32,417 nucleotides of DNA from Candidatus Methanoflorens stordalenmirensis (GCA_003139855.1 PLGY01000054.1:6219-38635), one strand, 5' to 3'; shown: positions 1 to 8,633, counted from the stretch's first letter. Notes: generated from the letters alone by a model not told the origin. Numbers and translations: made by a program.

Positions 1-2
1 GG

Positions 3-524
3 AGCGTCGGAATTCCAGCGCGCTATGTGAGCGGCTATCTCGTGGGCGGGGATATCACCGTAAGTAATTACCTGTCGACGTACGGCTATAGTTGGAACGC
101 CGGGCCGCATGCTTGGATCGAGGTGTACTATCCTGACATAGGATGGGTGCCCTACGAACCACAGCAAACGCTGGGCTTTGTCGACGATCATCACGTGCGA
201 GTGTCCGTAGGCACGGACTCAAGCGACGTTACAGATACGCTGATTCAAACGTATGCCACAAGTGACACCGGGCGCATAGTAATCAACGAATCCTCAGACG
301 CAACCCTCACGCACGATACTTCGACATTGCACGTGGTCAGCACGTCAGCTGCCTCGAGCCAGGGAGTTATGACTCAGGAGATGGCACACGGCGGCGTGAT
401 TAATGATCAAATGAATACATTTGATAGCGAGAAGCTCGTGAGTCAGCTGGCGGTGCCGATTATAGTCGCTGTCGGAGTGGTGGCGAGTTTCGGATTCTTG
501 CTCGCCAGCAGACGACGCCGTTAG
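3..524 (+). CDS. Transglutaminase-like protein, C-terminal part (5' truncated by window edge)
   Basis: The frame is open to the left edge. Codons 5' of the track's GTG read SVGIPARYVSGYL, the conserved GIPARYVSG segment of transglutaminase-like cysteine-protease folds, so GTG 27 is internal and the true start is outside the window. The catalytic His lies in HAWIEVYYPDIGW. The position normally held by the catalytic Asp (WVPxDPT in the family) reads WVPYEPQ, so Glu may replace Asp. The nucleophilic Cys would lie upstream of the window. After a Ser/Thr-rich stretch there is one hydrophobic segment (LAVPIIVAVGVVASFGFLLA) followed by RRRR, a typical C-terminal membrane anchor with a cytoplasmic basic tail, placing the enzyme domain outside the cell. 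It converges on the next gene, with 19 bp between stops. The fold call is good; the substrate is unknown. Confidence 0.8.
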   Translation, partial: SVGIPARYVSGYLVGGDITVSNYLSTYGYSWNAGPHAWIEVYYPDIGWVPYEPQQTLGFVDDHHVRVSVGTDSSDVTDTLIQTYATSDTGRIVINESSDATLTHDTSTLHVVSTSAASSQGVMTQEMAHGGVINDQMNTFDSEKLVSQLAVPIIVAVGVVASFGFLLASRRRR

Positions 525-543
525 AAATGACGCCTGTTTCGAG

Positions 544-1101
544 CTATGCTCGCGCTGATTCGAGAGCCCATGCGATGAATCGCCGTGCTGGAAACTCGTG
601 AATCGTCGACAGTATGAAGCGCCCTTTATCTGACAACGTCACGGTCAAAACCGCACCGTCTTCTGTCTCAAGAATCACATCGTGTTCTATCGCGCCGGTC
701 AGGTACCCATCTGTGTGGGCCTCAAGGACATCAACGATCTGTGTTGCCGCATGTTCCCTCTTCATAGCCATTTTCACGAGCTCATCCCGCGGTAACAGCC
801 TGAACCGGCATGGAAGACCAAGCCACCCGAAGTCATAATCGTCAACGTACGGGCTGAACGCGACCAGTGATCCCCCTTTTCGCACGAACTCGCGAAGCGG
901 CGTTCCAAGGCTTTTCACTGATTTTGCAACGGTGCTGTAAGCCGGATTCCCAAAACCCACAGGGAGGATTGCCACCTCGAACTTAGGCGAGTACGCGCTG
1001 CCGATCTGCAATGGAGAGACGCGCTCGCAAGCGAAACCGTACTCCACAAACAGCTTCTCAAAAAGAAGCGGCCGATCCCAAATGAGCGCAATTTCAGTCA
1101 T
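544..1101 (-). CDS. Hypothetical protein with glutamine-amidotransferase-like (Rossmann-type) fold
   Basis: This is a 185-aa soluble protein of unrecognised family. The segment FEVAILPVGFGNPAY followed by LREFVRKGGSLVAFSPYVDDY has the layout of class I glutamine-amidotransferase-like or ThuA-like domains, where a strand is followed by a turn and the 'vrkGGslva' helix-strand. I see no nucleophile-elbow Cys (GxCxG), so a glutaminase activity is not supported. The C-terminal half contains a beta-rich section (ILETEDGAVLTVTLSDKGRFILST). The start is ATG 1101; upstream on the minus strand there is GAGGTA just before the ATG and a weak TATA-like CTTAAGTAA about 25 bp further up. It is transcribed alone or as the last gene after the AAA/VWA operon, with a 230-bp gap. 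The function is unknown. Confidence 0.6.
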   Translation of the reverse strand: MTEIALIWDRPLLFEKLFVEYGFACERVSPLQIGSAYSPKFEVAILPVGFGNPAYSTVAKSVKSLGTPLREFVRKGGSLVAFSPYVDDYDFGWLGLPCRFRLLPRDELVKMAMKREHAATQIVDVLEAHTDGYLTGAIEHDVILETEDGAVLTVTLSDKGRFILSTIHEFPARRFIAWALESARA

Positions 1102-1259
1102 TACCTCAACGTGACTGGGCGGTTACTTAAGCGTTATTGCAACAGCGAAGCCCCCCACACATCGTAGAACTGACGCAGCGATAATAACACTTGACCTTCG
1201 TCCAAGCCTGACGCACCGAACACCGCTTTGCCGAAGCACCCTAAAAGATCAGCCAGCAC

Positions 1260-1282
1260 GTCGCGAACAGCTCGCTCGCGAC
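1260..1282. repeat. Inverted repeat downstream of the HEAT/AAA gene
   Basis: GTCGCGA and TCGCGAC form a perfect 7-bp stem around a 9-nt loop in the gap between the HEAT/AAA stop and the small hypothetical gene. No T-tract follows on the minus strand, so it is not a clear terminator. It may act as an RNA 3' end structure. Confidence 0.35.
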
Positions 1283-1331
1283 AGGCTTAGCACGGGTTCG
1301 ATTGGGGTAAACTCTGACAAACGCCTTTTTT

Positions 1332-4300
1332 TCACATCGGTGATTGCGCGTGCTTCCAGCTCTCGACCAATTCAGCTAGTTCTTCTGGGTCAGTGATTTC
1401 CTCGATCCAAATCTCATTGAACCTAGTGCGCAGCGCGGGAGAGAGCACGTTTCGCGACGGGTGAATTTTAGGAGGATTGATGGAAAAAAACAACCTGAAA
1501 TTGGGATGTAGTTCAAAGAGGGTTCCCTGTTCATCGGCAACGTAGCCGAAGTCTAATAACGTGTTGAGATACTCAGAGAGAGGATTGAGGTTTGCCTCGT
1601 CAATCAAAAGCCACGCGCCCTTCTTGATAGCCTTAAACAGCAGTCCTCGCTTGTAGTGCCATTTGCCGCTGCGGCTTTGCGTATAGCCACCCAAGAGTTC
1701 CTCAAGACCTGAATCTGATGATAGGTTAACGTAGTAAAGGTCCGTTTTCTTCTCCCGTGCAAGGTAGCGTATCAACGTCGTTTTGCCTGAAGCAGGGTAG
1801 CCAACTAAAAGAATCGGCTCATTGAAAAAGAGCGCTTTGACAACGCTCGCGAGTGTATATCTCTGCGTTTTAGTCGGGACAATGTTAGCCTCTTGACCAG
1901 GAATAAGGTGGCGACCGCGAGTAACCGACAAGTCCGTTAAGAACTGCTCCAACTGCCCAGCACTGATAGCAAGAACGTCCTCAATGGTCGTGCTCTCAGT
2001 TTTAATGCCAAAGAGCGTGTCGACAAGCTTTATAAGAGCTTCCCGTTCGTCGCCGTTTCGGACGCGTGCCACGTAAATATCTGACAGCTCTCTAGCGAGG
2101 AGCTCCAAAAGCGCTGGTTCGGGTGCATTCGCCTTTATAGCGGGCGTTAATCGCCTCCCGAGCCGTATCAAGTCGCGCAAGCTGAATATGTACGCCTCCT
2201 TTTCCTCCTTGCCGATGACTTTCGAGTCCGCTTGTTCCTGCAGGGTAATGTGGAAAAACGCCACCGAGTACGCTAAATGAGCGGGAATGTCGAACAGCCC
2301 GCTCAAAATCTCAATTAGGTCTTCTTCGCTCAGCTCGGGTTGATAGTGCACTTTGAATCTCGACACAAACACCTGCGAAAGCCGTTCTCTTTGCGCGTAA
2401 CTCACTGGGTTCGCCGTGGCAAACAGCCGGAATTCGTTTGACGGCTCGACAACACGTTGATCGCCATTTTCTGAATAAACAAACTTGCCGGTGATCAGGT
2501 AATCATTCAGTATCTCAAGGACTTCAGAGGTCGCGAGGTTGAGCTCTTCGAGAACGAGGCACATGCCGCGCTTGGCTGCCTTGAGTATGATCCCATCCTG
2601 CCAGGCAAAGATGCCTCGTTTGTTTGGCTTTATCCCGCCTATGAGTTCTGACTTGGAAATGTACGGGTTGAGCGTATACGAGATGTGTTGGTTGCCCAGC
2701 GCCTCAGTTAGCCACTTGACCAAGAAGCTCTTCCCCGTCGACGTCGGCCCCATCAGCAGGAGTGGATGGTGTAGAAGATACGCTGAGGCGATAGCGTAGA
2801 GCATCTCGTACGAGGATTTAGTTACGATGCACGGCTGTGTATTGGTTCGCAGTCTCTTTTTCTTCAGGGTGAGACGACCTACCTGGAGGGCGTCTTTTCC
2901 CAATAGAACAAAAGGCGAATAAGCACCAGAAAGGGGGGCAGACAACGGCTCATTCAGCTCTTTGTCCAGCTCTCGGAGGGTCTCCGCAAACCCAGCTCCC
3001 TCCTGACCAGATAACACTGCGCGCAACACGCTTGCGAAGAGGTCTTGCGCGGCAGCACGAACTTCGGCCGCCTCGTCGTCTAGCGCGCGCTCCAACTCGT
3101 GCAGCGATGCAGCCTCTTCATCACGGACGTGCTGCGGGTAGACTCGTTGGAGGGCTTCTATCGTGGCCCGGCGCACCTCCGGGTCGTGATCAGTGAGCAG
3201 CTGTTCGAGAGGCGCCAGGTTGACGGCGTTCCCGCGTTCGATGAGTGATGCATAAATCCTGCCCAGAGCTTCGGCCGCTGCCACACGAACTCCTGCGTGT
3301 TTGCTCTGTGCGGATTTCTCTAATTTTGTAACCTCGATGGCCGTGTCCCTTTGAAGCAGCGCGGGATAAATCGCGCCAAGCGCTGTCACGGTAGCCCGAC
3401 GCACCTCCGGGTCGTGATCAGTGAGCAGCCGCTCGAGAGGCGCCACGTTGACGGCGTTCCCGTGTTCGATGAGGGCCAGGTACACACGGCTGAGCGCGTG
3501 GACGGCAGTCCGGCGCATCTGGTCATCTGATTGTAACAGAAGGCGCTCGAGAAGCGCGCTGTCAACCGCGTTCCCGTGTTCGATGAGGGCGGGGTAGACG
3601 GTGCCGAGTGCATTCGCGGCTGTTTTTCGTACAACCCAAGATCGATCGCTGAGAGCCGCTTCTAGCGCCTTGAGGTCGACATCCGTGTCACGTTGGATGA
3701 GGGCGGGGTAGACGGTGCCGAGCGCTTCGGCGGTCGCTTGCCGTACGGCCCAATAGTCATCAGAAAGCCCGGTCTTCAAGCGTGACACGTCGACTGCTAC
3801 GCCCACCTCAATAAGCGCCGGGTAAATGATGCCAAGGGCCTCTATCGTCGTTTGCCGTATATAATCGATCAGTCCGTCCAGGCCCCGTTCAATTTGAGCT
3901 ACGCTTATCTGCCTGTCGTGCTTTATAAAAGCCGGATAAACAGCGCTCAAAACCTGCGCTGCGGTCTTGCGCACTCCGAGGAACTCGCTGTCAAGCGCGT
4001 GCTCGAGCTTTGACAACGAGGGCACTACTCCTCGTTCGAGCAGCGAAACATAAACGCGACCGAGCGCATCGATGAGCGCCATTTGGAATTTCTCGTCACG
4101 ATCTCCAAGATCGGCCTCCAGCGCGTCGATGTCAACGCTCTCGCCTCGTTTCACGAATTCTGAATACGCGATGCCTAACGCCCGTACAGTGGCTTGACGC
4201 ACCTCGGTGTCGTGATCAGTGAGCAGACGCTCTAAAAAGACTATTTCAACCGCGTTCCCGTGTTCGATGAGGGCGGGGTAGACGGTGCCGAGTGCATTCG

Positions 4301-5132
4301 CGGCTGTTTTTCGTACAACCCAAGATCGATCGCTGAGAGCCGCTTCTAGCGCCTTGAGGTCGACATCCGTGTCACGTTGGATGAGGGCGGGGTAGACGGT
4401 GCCGAGCGCTTCGGCGGTCGCTTGCCGTACGGCCCACGATTCATCGCGAAGCAGCAGCTCGAGAAGACTTGTGTCGACCACTTTTCCCCCTCCGATGCGT
4501 TCGCTATACAAAGAGGCCAGAACTGCGACGGCTGCTTGGCGTGCAGTCCACGCTGTATCCGTTAACTCGTCTTCTAATTCCTCGATGATAAGATCGCGCA
4601 AAAAATCGGCGACAAGAACGTCATATGCGATCTTGCGTCCCACGATCTGGGTGCGTTTGTCTGGCGGACTCACTAGTGCGCTAAAGACGCGTAGGAACGG
4701 CTTGATGCGGGGACTCGCAGTAAAGGTGATGAGAAGCTCAACAAAAGAGCTCACGCCTTCTGAAAGAGAGGTGACGAGCGCAGGCAGTTGAGGAGATACC
4801 GAAGTGAAATCGAGCGGTTCAAAATCTTTTAGGACTGCTTTGATGTTTTGTTGCTCTTCGACTATTGAACGGATGATCGGTTCATTCTCTGGCTGTATCC
4901 GGGTAAAACCGTAGTGACACGCTTCAACAAACGCGTCTTTCTCGCTTAAGCCAGCCTCCAAGAACAGCGTCACTGCTTCAGTTGCCCGTTTCAAATCCCG
5001 AATTGTGAATAAGTCGGGAAAGTCGTGTTTAAGTTTGAGGTAAACGCCGGCGATTAGCGCTCCGAGCGCAGCCGTGAACCTATCGTCAGTGGCTTCAGAA
5101 GGCCCGTCGCTTCGAGTGTCGCGTCTTGACAA
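1332..5132 (-). CDS. HEAT-repeat protein with two C-terminal MoxR/AAA_5-type ATPase modules
   Basis: This 1266-aa protein has three parts. Residues 1 to about 190 are helical and unassigned. Residues about 190-690 are a tandem array of roughly twelve 38-residue HEAT-like units (pattern LEaaLsDrswxVRxtAaeALGtVYPALI). The C-terminal part holds two AAA modules. AAA1 has Walker A GPTSTGKS near residue 794, Walker B CLVLEELN and an FRLFATANP sensor region. AAA2 has Walker A GYPASGKT near residue 1110, Walker B WLLIDEAN and an FRLFFSINP sensor. These motifs match the MoxR/dynein-related AAA_5 family, whose members remodel proteins with VWA partners. It lies 4 bp after the stop of the VWA gene, so the two are probably co-translated. 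The track start is TTG 5132; an upstream in-frame ATT sits closer to a GGTGAT site, so the exact N-terminus is uncertain. A 191-bp stretch of the array is perfectly duplicated. The precise function is unknown. Confidence 0.88.
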   Translation of the reverse strand: MSRRDTRSDGPSEATDDRFTAALGALIAGVYLKLKHDFPDLFTIRDLKRATEAVTLFLEAGLSEKDAFVEACHYGFTRIQPENEPIIRSIVEEQQNIKAVLKDFEPLDFTSVSPQLPALVTSLSEGVSSFVELLITFTASPRIKPFLRVFSALVSPPDKRTQIVGRKIAYDVLVADFLRDLIIEELEDELTDTAWTARQAAVAVLASLYSERIGGGKVVDTSLLELLLRDESWAVRQATAEALGTVYPALIQRDTDVDLKALEAALSDRSWVVRKTAANALGTVYPALIEHGNAVEIVFLERLLTDHDTEVRQATVRALGIAYSEFVKRGESVDIDALEADLGDRDEKFQMALIDALGRVYVSLLERGVVPSLSKLEHALDSEFLGVRKTAAQVLSAVYPAFIKHDRQISVAQIERGLDGLIDYIRQTTIEALGIIYPALIEVGVAVDVSRLKTGLSDDYWAVRQATAEALGTVYPALIQRDTDVDLKALEAALSDRSWVVRKTAANALGTVYPALIEHGNAVDSALLERLLLQSDDQMRRTAVHALSRVYLALIEHGNAVNVAPLERLLTDHDPEVRRATVTALGAIYPALLQRDTAIEVTKLEKSAQSKHAGVRVAAAEALGRIYASLIERGNAVNLAPLEQLLTDHDPEVRRATIEALQRVYPQHVRDEEAASLHELERALDDEAAEVRAAAQDLFASVLRAVLSGQEGAGFAETLRELDKELNEPLSAPLSGAYSPFVLLGKDALQVGRLTLKKKRLRTNTQPCIVTKSSYEMLYAIASAYLLHHPLLLMGPTSTGKSFLVKWLTEALGNQHISYTLNPYISKSELIGGIKPNKRGIFAWQDGIILKAAKRGMCLVLEELNLATSEVLEILNDYLITGKFVYSENGDQRVVEPSNEFRLFATANPVSYAQRERLSQVFVSRFKVHYQPELSEEDLIEILSGLFDIPAHLAYSVAFFHITLQEQADSKVIGKEEKEAYIFSLRDLIRLGRRLTPAIKANAPEPALLELLARELSDIYVARVRNGDEREALIKLVDTLFGIKTESTTIEDVLAISAGQLEQFLTDLSVTRGRHLIPGQEANIVPTKTQRYTLASVVKALFFNEPILLVGYPASGKTTLIRYLAREKKTDLYYVNLSSDSGLEELLGGYTQSRSGKWHYKRGLLFKAIKKGAWLLIDEANLNPLSEYLNTLLDFGYVADEQGTLFELHPNFRLFFSINPPKIHPSRNVLSPALRTRFNEIWIEEITDPEELAELVESWKHAQSPM
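3562..3752. repeat. 191-bp perfect direct repeat, copy 1 (in HEAT array)
   Basis: This stretch is base-for-base identical to 4246-4436. It starts at tcaaccgcgttcccg and ends at cgtacggccca, with mismatches immediately outside at both ends. The spacing is 684 bp, which equals six 38-codon HEAT units, so the reading frame and repeat phase are kept. Confidence 0.97.
4246..4436. repeat. 191-bp perfect direct repeat, copy 2 (in HEAT array)
   Basis: This is the second copy of the repeat at 3562-3752. Neighbouring HEAT units have diverged, so the identity points to recent gene conversion or unequal recombination inside the array, or to an assembly artefact. Confidence 0.97.
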
Positions 5133-5136
5133 GTCA

Positions 5137-7638
5137 TCAGGATGAATGACTCATCACCTCTTGCTGGAGCACTTCGCCCAACGTCAGCGGCAACTCGTCA
5201 ACAGTAGCGACTTGTATCGGACGGCGATATCGCGCGCTTATCGTTTTTGCCTGTTCGCCGATACCGATGCCGATTACGCTTATGGCTTTTGTTTCTGCCG
5301 CGTCTTGCAGTTCCTCGAACGTCATGCCGGTCGTATTGACGTTGCCTTCGCCGTCGGATATGACGATTATGAGGCGATAAACATCTTCTGGCTCTCGATC
5401 GAATAGGTCGATCCCTAGCGCGAGCGCGTCTGCATCTGCCGTCGCCCCGAGCGGAATGAACTGAGAGACGTCCTCAAACACATCCTCACGAGTCCGCTGA
5501 GTCAGCGTCTCCCCAAACGGCTTGTGGATGATTGGCGCGTCCGAGAAGCCGATGATCGCGTAGTCGATTCCCAGATAATCGAACGCTTCCATAAAGAGCA
5601 AAAGTGCGTGCAGTGCAGCAGTTCGCTTTGGTTCCTGCATCGAGCCTGATTCGTCTAAGAGCAACATTATCCGGTGGTCCAAGCGGGTCGGCCGCCTGCG
5701 CTTGAGGAATACGTCGAAATCTTTCTTGGTCGTGGGCAAGCCTTGTTGCATCTTGCGCGTAACGTCCATCACCCGACGCAAATCCGGTTTTTGCCCAGAC
5801 GGATAGTAGCCTTCGTACTTTGGCTTACGATTCTTTGCAAGCACGTTTTCAAGCGTTCCGACGAGTATATGCAGCAATCCCGAAACAGCAGCGTACGCTC
5901 CTTGGTATTCGTTCATACGGCGGCCGCGTTCGAATTCGAGGTGCCGGCGCTGAGCGACAAGGTCTCGGCGGGTGAGTTCGGAGTGCGGCTTTTCTGCTGA
6001 AATTCGCACGTGTTCAAGGCTATCCCTGTTCTCCGCAATTTTTTGTTCAAGGGCATCAGCGTCGACCGATTCGGGCGCAGTTCGCTTAGCAGACAGCCGA
6101 TCGGCGAGTTCCTTGGCTTGCTCCTCGAGGATCTCCCCCTCTTGCTCCAAAAGTTGTGGGTTAATTTCAGAGGGGTTTTCACCTTCGCCGAGAGGGTGCT
6201 GCCCGCGCTCTGCGCCTAGCGTAAGGTTGTCAGCGGCTTGCTTGAGCAGCTGTTCGTACGGCTCTAGAATATGGTCCCGTATCTGTTCGGCCGCTTCCCG
6301 TGCGTACCGAAGCTTGTCGTACTCTGTCGCGCGGCTAGGGGGGTAGTGGTTGAAGATTGATGGAAAAAACTGAACTGTACTTTCGAGAGCAGCGCCTACT
6401 TGTGGGCTTATGACGTGCGAAGGAAGCCTACCAAACCGCCAGAAGTAAAGAACGCATAACAGGTACTCGAGATGCGGAAACAGCTGGTATGCCTGAATCG
6501 TTGAATCGGAGTATTTTTGCACCTCCTTCTGCAATTTGTGGCTGTAAGCCGTTGCGCTGAGGTCGTCTGACAACAGATCGTCATAAATGATATCGAGATA
6601 TGGGGTCGTTCCCTTAAAAGTGGATTTCATCCAGTTACTTGCGCGCGGATCTTCAAACGTGTTGAGCAATAAGCGCAACGATTCGCTCGAAAGAAGACGC
6701 TTGAAGACCGGATGTTTCACGTCGACACGCGTTACTTGGTAGTGGCCGATCTCGTGCAATAAGTAACCAATAATTTTGTCGGATGGTGCTGTGACGAGGT
6801 CGACGAGAGGAAAGGTTATGGTGTCACTCTCATAGTCAAAAGCCCACCATTCACCAGGAACGACGCTGATGTCAACATCCTCACCCAGTCCCGTTGAGAT
6901 AATGGTCACGAGCGTGCGCATCTTCTTGAGGAGGATTGCCTGGTCTATTCTACTTCTCGCGGCTAACTCGGCTATCCGTTGACGTTGTTCTTCCGAAAGC
7001 TCAGTGTATGGCTCACGCGAAGGCGTTCCTGATGTGGCGAGCGGGGCTGCTTGCACATCCAAATGCGGGAGCTTCTGAGCCAGATGCGCGAACAATGCGT
7101 CCAACCAGTCTTTGTTAGCGAACATCGCATAGCGCTCGGGCGCGCCCAACACGTCGACTTGGTCTTTGAGAAGCGGCAGTGAGAGTTCATCGAGCAGCTC
7201 GTCACAGTTTCTGTCGTTTCCGTTTCGCGCGAGGCGGTCAAACACATACGCAAACACTCCGAGTCGAAAGCCAACGGGCACGCCTTCGCGCAGCAATGCG
7301 TAGCTCAGATAAACGACACGGTCGTCTGCGCTCGCTAACGCCGTGCCTTTCGCATCAACGTTGAGCGAGCGCGAACTGGCCGAAATGACTACCCGCGCTG
7401 GGAGCGTTCGTGCTGACTGCTTGTGACTCAAGGAAACCCACGTCGCAAAATCACGTTCAAACTGACCGAGCATCTGCGTCACTCGTGCCTGAATAGCTGG
7501 TGGCAAGTTAGCAATCCGGTTCTGATCGAAGACGAAGCGCACGTGCGAATCAGCGATGCGTAGCGAGACAGTTAGCTCTGGAAGGCTTTTCTCTTCCTCT
7601 GTCGGCCTAGAAAATGCCGGATAATGAACCAGGGACAC
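5137..7638 (-). CDS. HEXXH metallopeptidase-like / von Willebrand factor A domain protein (MoxR partner)
   Basis: This is an 833-aa protein. Around residues 295-299 there is a HEXXH zinc-binding motif in YLLHEIGHYQVTR, followed about 35 residues later by NTFEDPRASNWM, which could supply a third Glu/Asp ligand. A charged, probably coiled region covers about 470-590 (EGEILEEQAKELADRL, RRDLVAQRRHLEFERGRR). The C-terminal VWA domain starts near residue 660 with a MIDAS motif LLDESGSM (DxSxS) and ends with IIVISDGEGN and SVIGIGIG. This layout resembles DUF2201- and CobT/NorD-like VWA proteins, which pair with MoxR ATPases. The partner here is the HEAT/AAA/AAA gene, which begins 4 bp after this stop. 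The start is GTG 7638, with a clear TAGGAGAA ribosome site 11 nt upstream. Both zinc binding and metal-dependent VWA adhesion appear intact. Whether it cuts proteins is unproven. Confidence 0.88.
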   Translation of the reverse strand: MSLVHYPAFSRPTEEEKSLPELTVSLRIADSHVRFVFDQNRIANLPPAIQARVTQMLGQFERDFATWVSLSHKQSARTLPARVVISASSRSLNVDAKGTALASADDRVVYLSYALLREGVPVGFRLGVFAYVFDRLARNGNDRNCDELLDELSLPLLKDQVDVLGAPERYAMFANKDWLDALFAHLAQKLPHLDVQAAPLATSGTPSREPYTELSEEQRQRIAELAARSRIDQAILLKKMRTLVTIISTGLGEDVDISVVPGEWWAFDYESDTITFPLVDLVTAPSDKIIGYLLHEIGHYQVTRVDVKHPVFKRLLSSESLRLLLNTFEDPRASNWMKSTFKGTTPYLDIIYDDLLSDDLSATAYSHKLQKEVQKYSDSTIQAYQLFPHLEYLLCVLYFWRFGRLPSHVISPQVGAALESTVQFFPSIFNHYPPSRATEYDKLRYAREAAEQIRDHILEPYEQLLKQAADNLTLGAERGQHPLGEGENPSEINPQLLEQEGEILEEQAKELADRLSAKRTAPESVDADALEQKIAENRDSLEHVRISAEKPHSELTRRDLVAQRRHLEFERGRRMNEYQGAYAAVSGLLHILVGTLENVLAKNRKPKYEGYYPSGQKPDLRRVMDVTRKMQQGLPTTKKDFDVFLKRRRPTRLDHRIMLLLDESGSMQEPKRTAALHALLLFMEAFDYLGIDYAIIGFSDAPIIHKPFGETLTQRTREDVFEDVSQFIPLGATADADALALGIDLFDREPEDVYRLIIVISDGEGNVNTTGMTFEELQDAAETKAISVIGIGIGEQAKTISARYRRPIQVATVDELPLTLGEVLQQEVMSHSS

Positions 7639-7647
7639 GTCGGGGGG

Positions 7648-7655
7648 TTCTCCTA
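7648..7655 (-). promoter_or_regulatory. Shine-Dalgarno site for the VWA gene
   Basis: The minus-strand sequence is TAGGAGAA, with the GGAG core 11 nt before GTG 7638. It supports the GTG start. Confidence 0.6.
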
Positions 7656-8007
7656 GTGACGTTCTCTAATCAGAAAAACGTGCCGGTCGAGGGGGACCAA
7701 TCTCTCTGTGCAACACTTATTCAACGTCACCGTTCTTCGCATATGTATTTGCGAGAGAGAATATAATGGTGATGGCGTCGTAATGCTAATTAAACGCGCG
7801 GATTCCGTTGGCCTTGGACAGCCGCGCCAGACTACAGAATGGTTCTACGAAGAGAGGCCCAAGTGTGCGCGAACTACTATGTCAACTCATCCAATAGTAA
7901 AAAACAACTGTGCGCAGGCCGAGCTATCTAAAATGAGACTGCTTCACGATCGTAGCAATCTGCTACCGCGCCGTGCACTTGAGTGCTTAGGGGAGTCTGT
8001 GCGAGTT
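7656..8007. other. Intergenic gap between Hsp20 and the VWA operon
   Basis: About 350 bp follow the Hsp20 stop. An AT-rich stretch near 7755-7770 (minus strand ATTATATTC) could be a TATA element for the VWA operon, though it would give a leader of about 100 nt. The plus-strand 126-aa ORF here runs antisense into Hsp20 and has no family features. I see no tRNA. Confidence 0.4.
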
Positions 8008-8562
8008 CTAAATCCGCTCACCCGTGATGTCCACTTTGACGCCTGTAACCTTTTCGACAGGCTCTTTTCGGGGCATCGTGACCTCTAAGACCCCGTTGTT
8101 GAATCGCGCTTTAGCTTTGTCTGGAATTACTGGAGCTGGCAAACGCATTGTTCGCTTGTACGCCATGTAGCCCCTCTCTCGACGAGCGTAAGGTTGCTGT
8201 TCACGTGCTATTTCAGCTTTTGATTCGGCACTGATCTCTATAGTGTCTGGCGTGAGGTTGAGGTCTATGTCCTCTTTCTTAACCCCTGGCAGATCAGCGA
8301 CCAAGTGAATTTCTGTTCCGACGTCGATAATATCTACGTCAGGGGCCCTAACCGGCCCTCGAGGCCTTGGTATGATTTCAGGGACGTACGCTTTGTACAA
8401 GTGCTCAGCACGCGAGCGCTGCGGCTCCGGAACAAGCATCTTGTAGAGGTCTTCGGCACTCGCAAACATAGCGTCGAATGCGCGTCTCACATCAGCAAGG
8501 GTACCCAAGATCCAATCTTCTCTCGTCGTCATTTTTCTGCCTTTCATTCGTTTCTCGACCAT
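8008..8562 (-). CDS. Hsp20/alpha-crystallin small heat-shock protein
   Basis: This is a 184-aa ATP-independent holdase that binds unfolding proteins as an oligomer in the cytoplasm. The alpha-crystallin domain runs from about residue 75 (VDIIDVGTEIHLVADLPGV) through KEDIDLNLTPDTIEISAES to the conserved FNNGVLEVTMPRKEP. The N-terminal arm is about 70 residues long. The C-terminus ends in VDITGERI, where the usual IxI tail motif is only weakly represented (ITGERI). ATG 8562 is preceded by a strong archaeal ribosome site, AGGTGAT, and by a TATA box about 65 bp up. A second ATG 11 codons inside (MTTRED) is a weaker alternative. It is monocistronic as far as can be seen; heat-shock control is likely but no operator was identified. 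Confidence 0.93.
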   Translation of the reverse strand: MVEKRMKGRKMTTREDWILGTLADVRRAFDAMFASAEDLYKMLVPEPQRSRAEHLYKAYVPEIIPRPRGPVRAPDVDIIDVGTEIHLVADLPGVKKEDIDLNLTPDTIEISAESKAEIAREQQPYARRERGYMAYKRTMRLPAPVIPDKAKARFNNGVLEVTMPRKEPVEKVTGVKVDITGERI

Positions 8563-8565
8563 ATG

Positions 8566-8572
8566 ATCACCT
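8566..8572 (-). promoter_or_regulatory. Shine-Dalgarno site for hsp20
   Basis: AGGTGAT on the minus strand matches the archaeal 16S tail complement. Its GGTG core lies 6 nt from ATG 8562, which decides between that start and the internal ATG. Confidence 0.7.
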
Positions 8573-8623
8573 GTTAGTCGTTCGGCTGAAAATAATCACT
8601 CTCCATAGAATTCTGCTTTGTTC

Positions 8624-8633
8624 CTATTTATAT
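8624..8633 (-). promoter_or_regulatory. TATA box for hsp20
   Basis: The minus strand reads ggtgaggATATAAATAGg. The position predicts a transcription start near 8602 and a leader of about 40 nt with the AGGTGAT site inside it. Confidence 0.65.

Noticed and set aside
1300-1320. GGGTTCGATTGGGG, which resembles a tRNA T-arm
   Set aside because: The flanking five bases on each side do not pair, and no anticodon or acceptor stem can be built around it.
7708-8088. 126-aa plus-strand ORF
   Set aside because: It runs antisense into the well-supported Hsp20 gene and shows no domain or composition typical of a protein.
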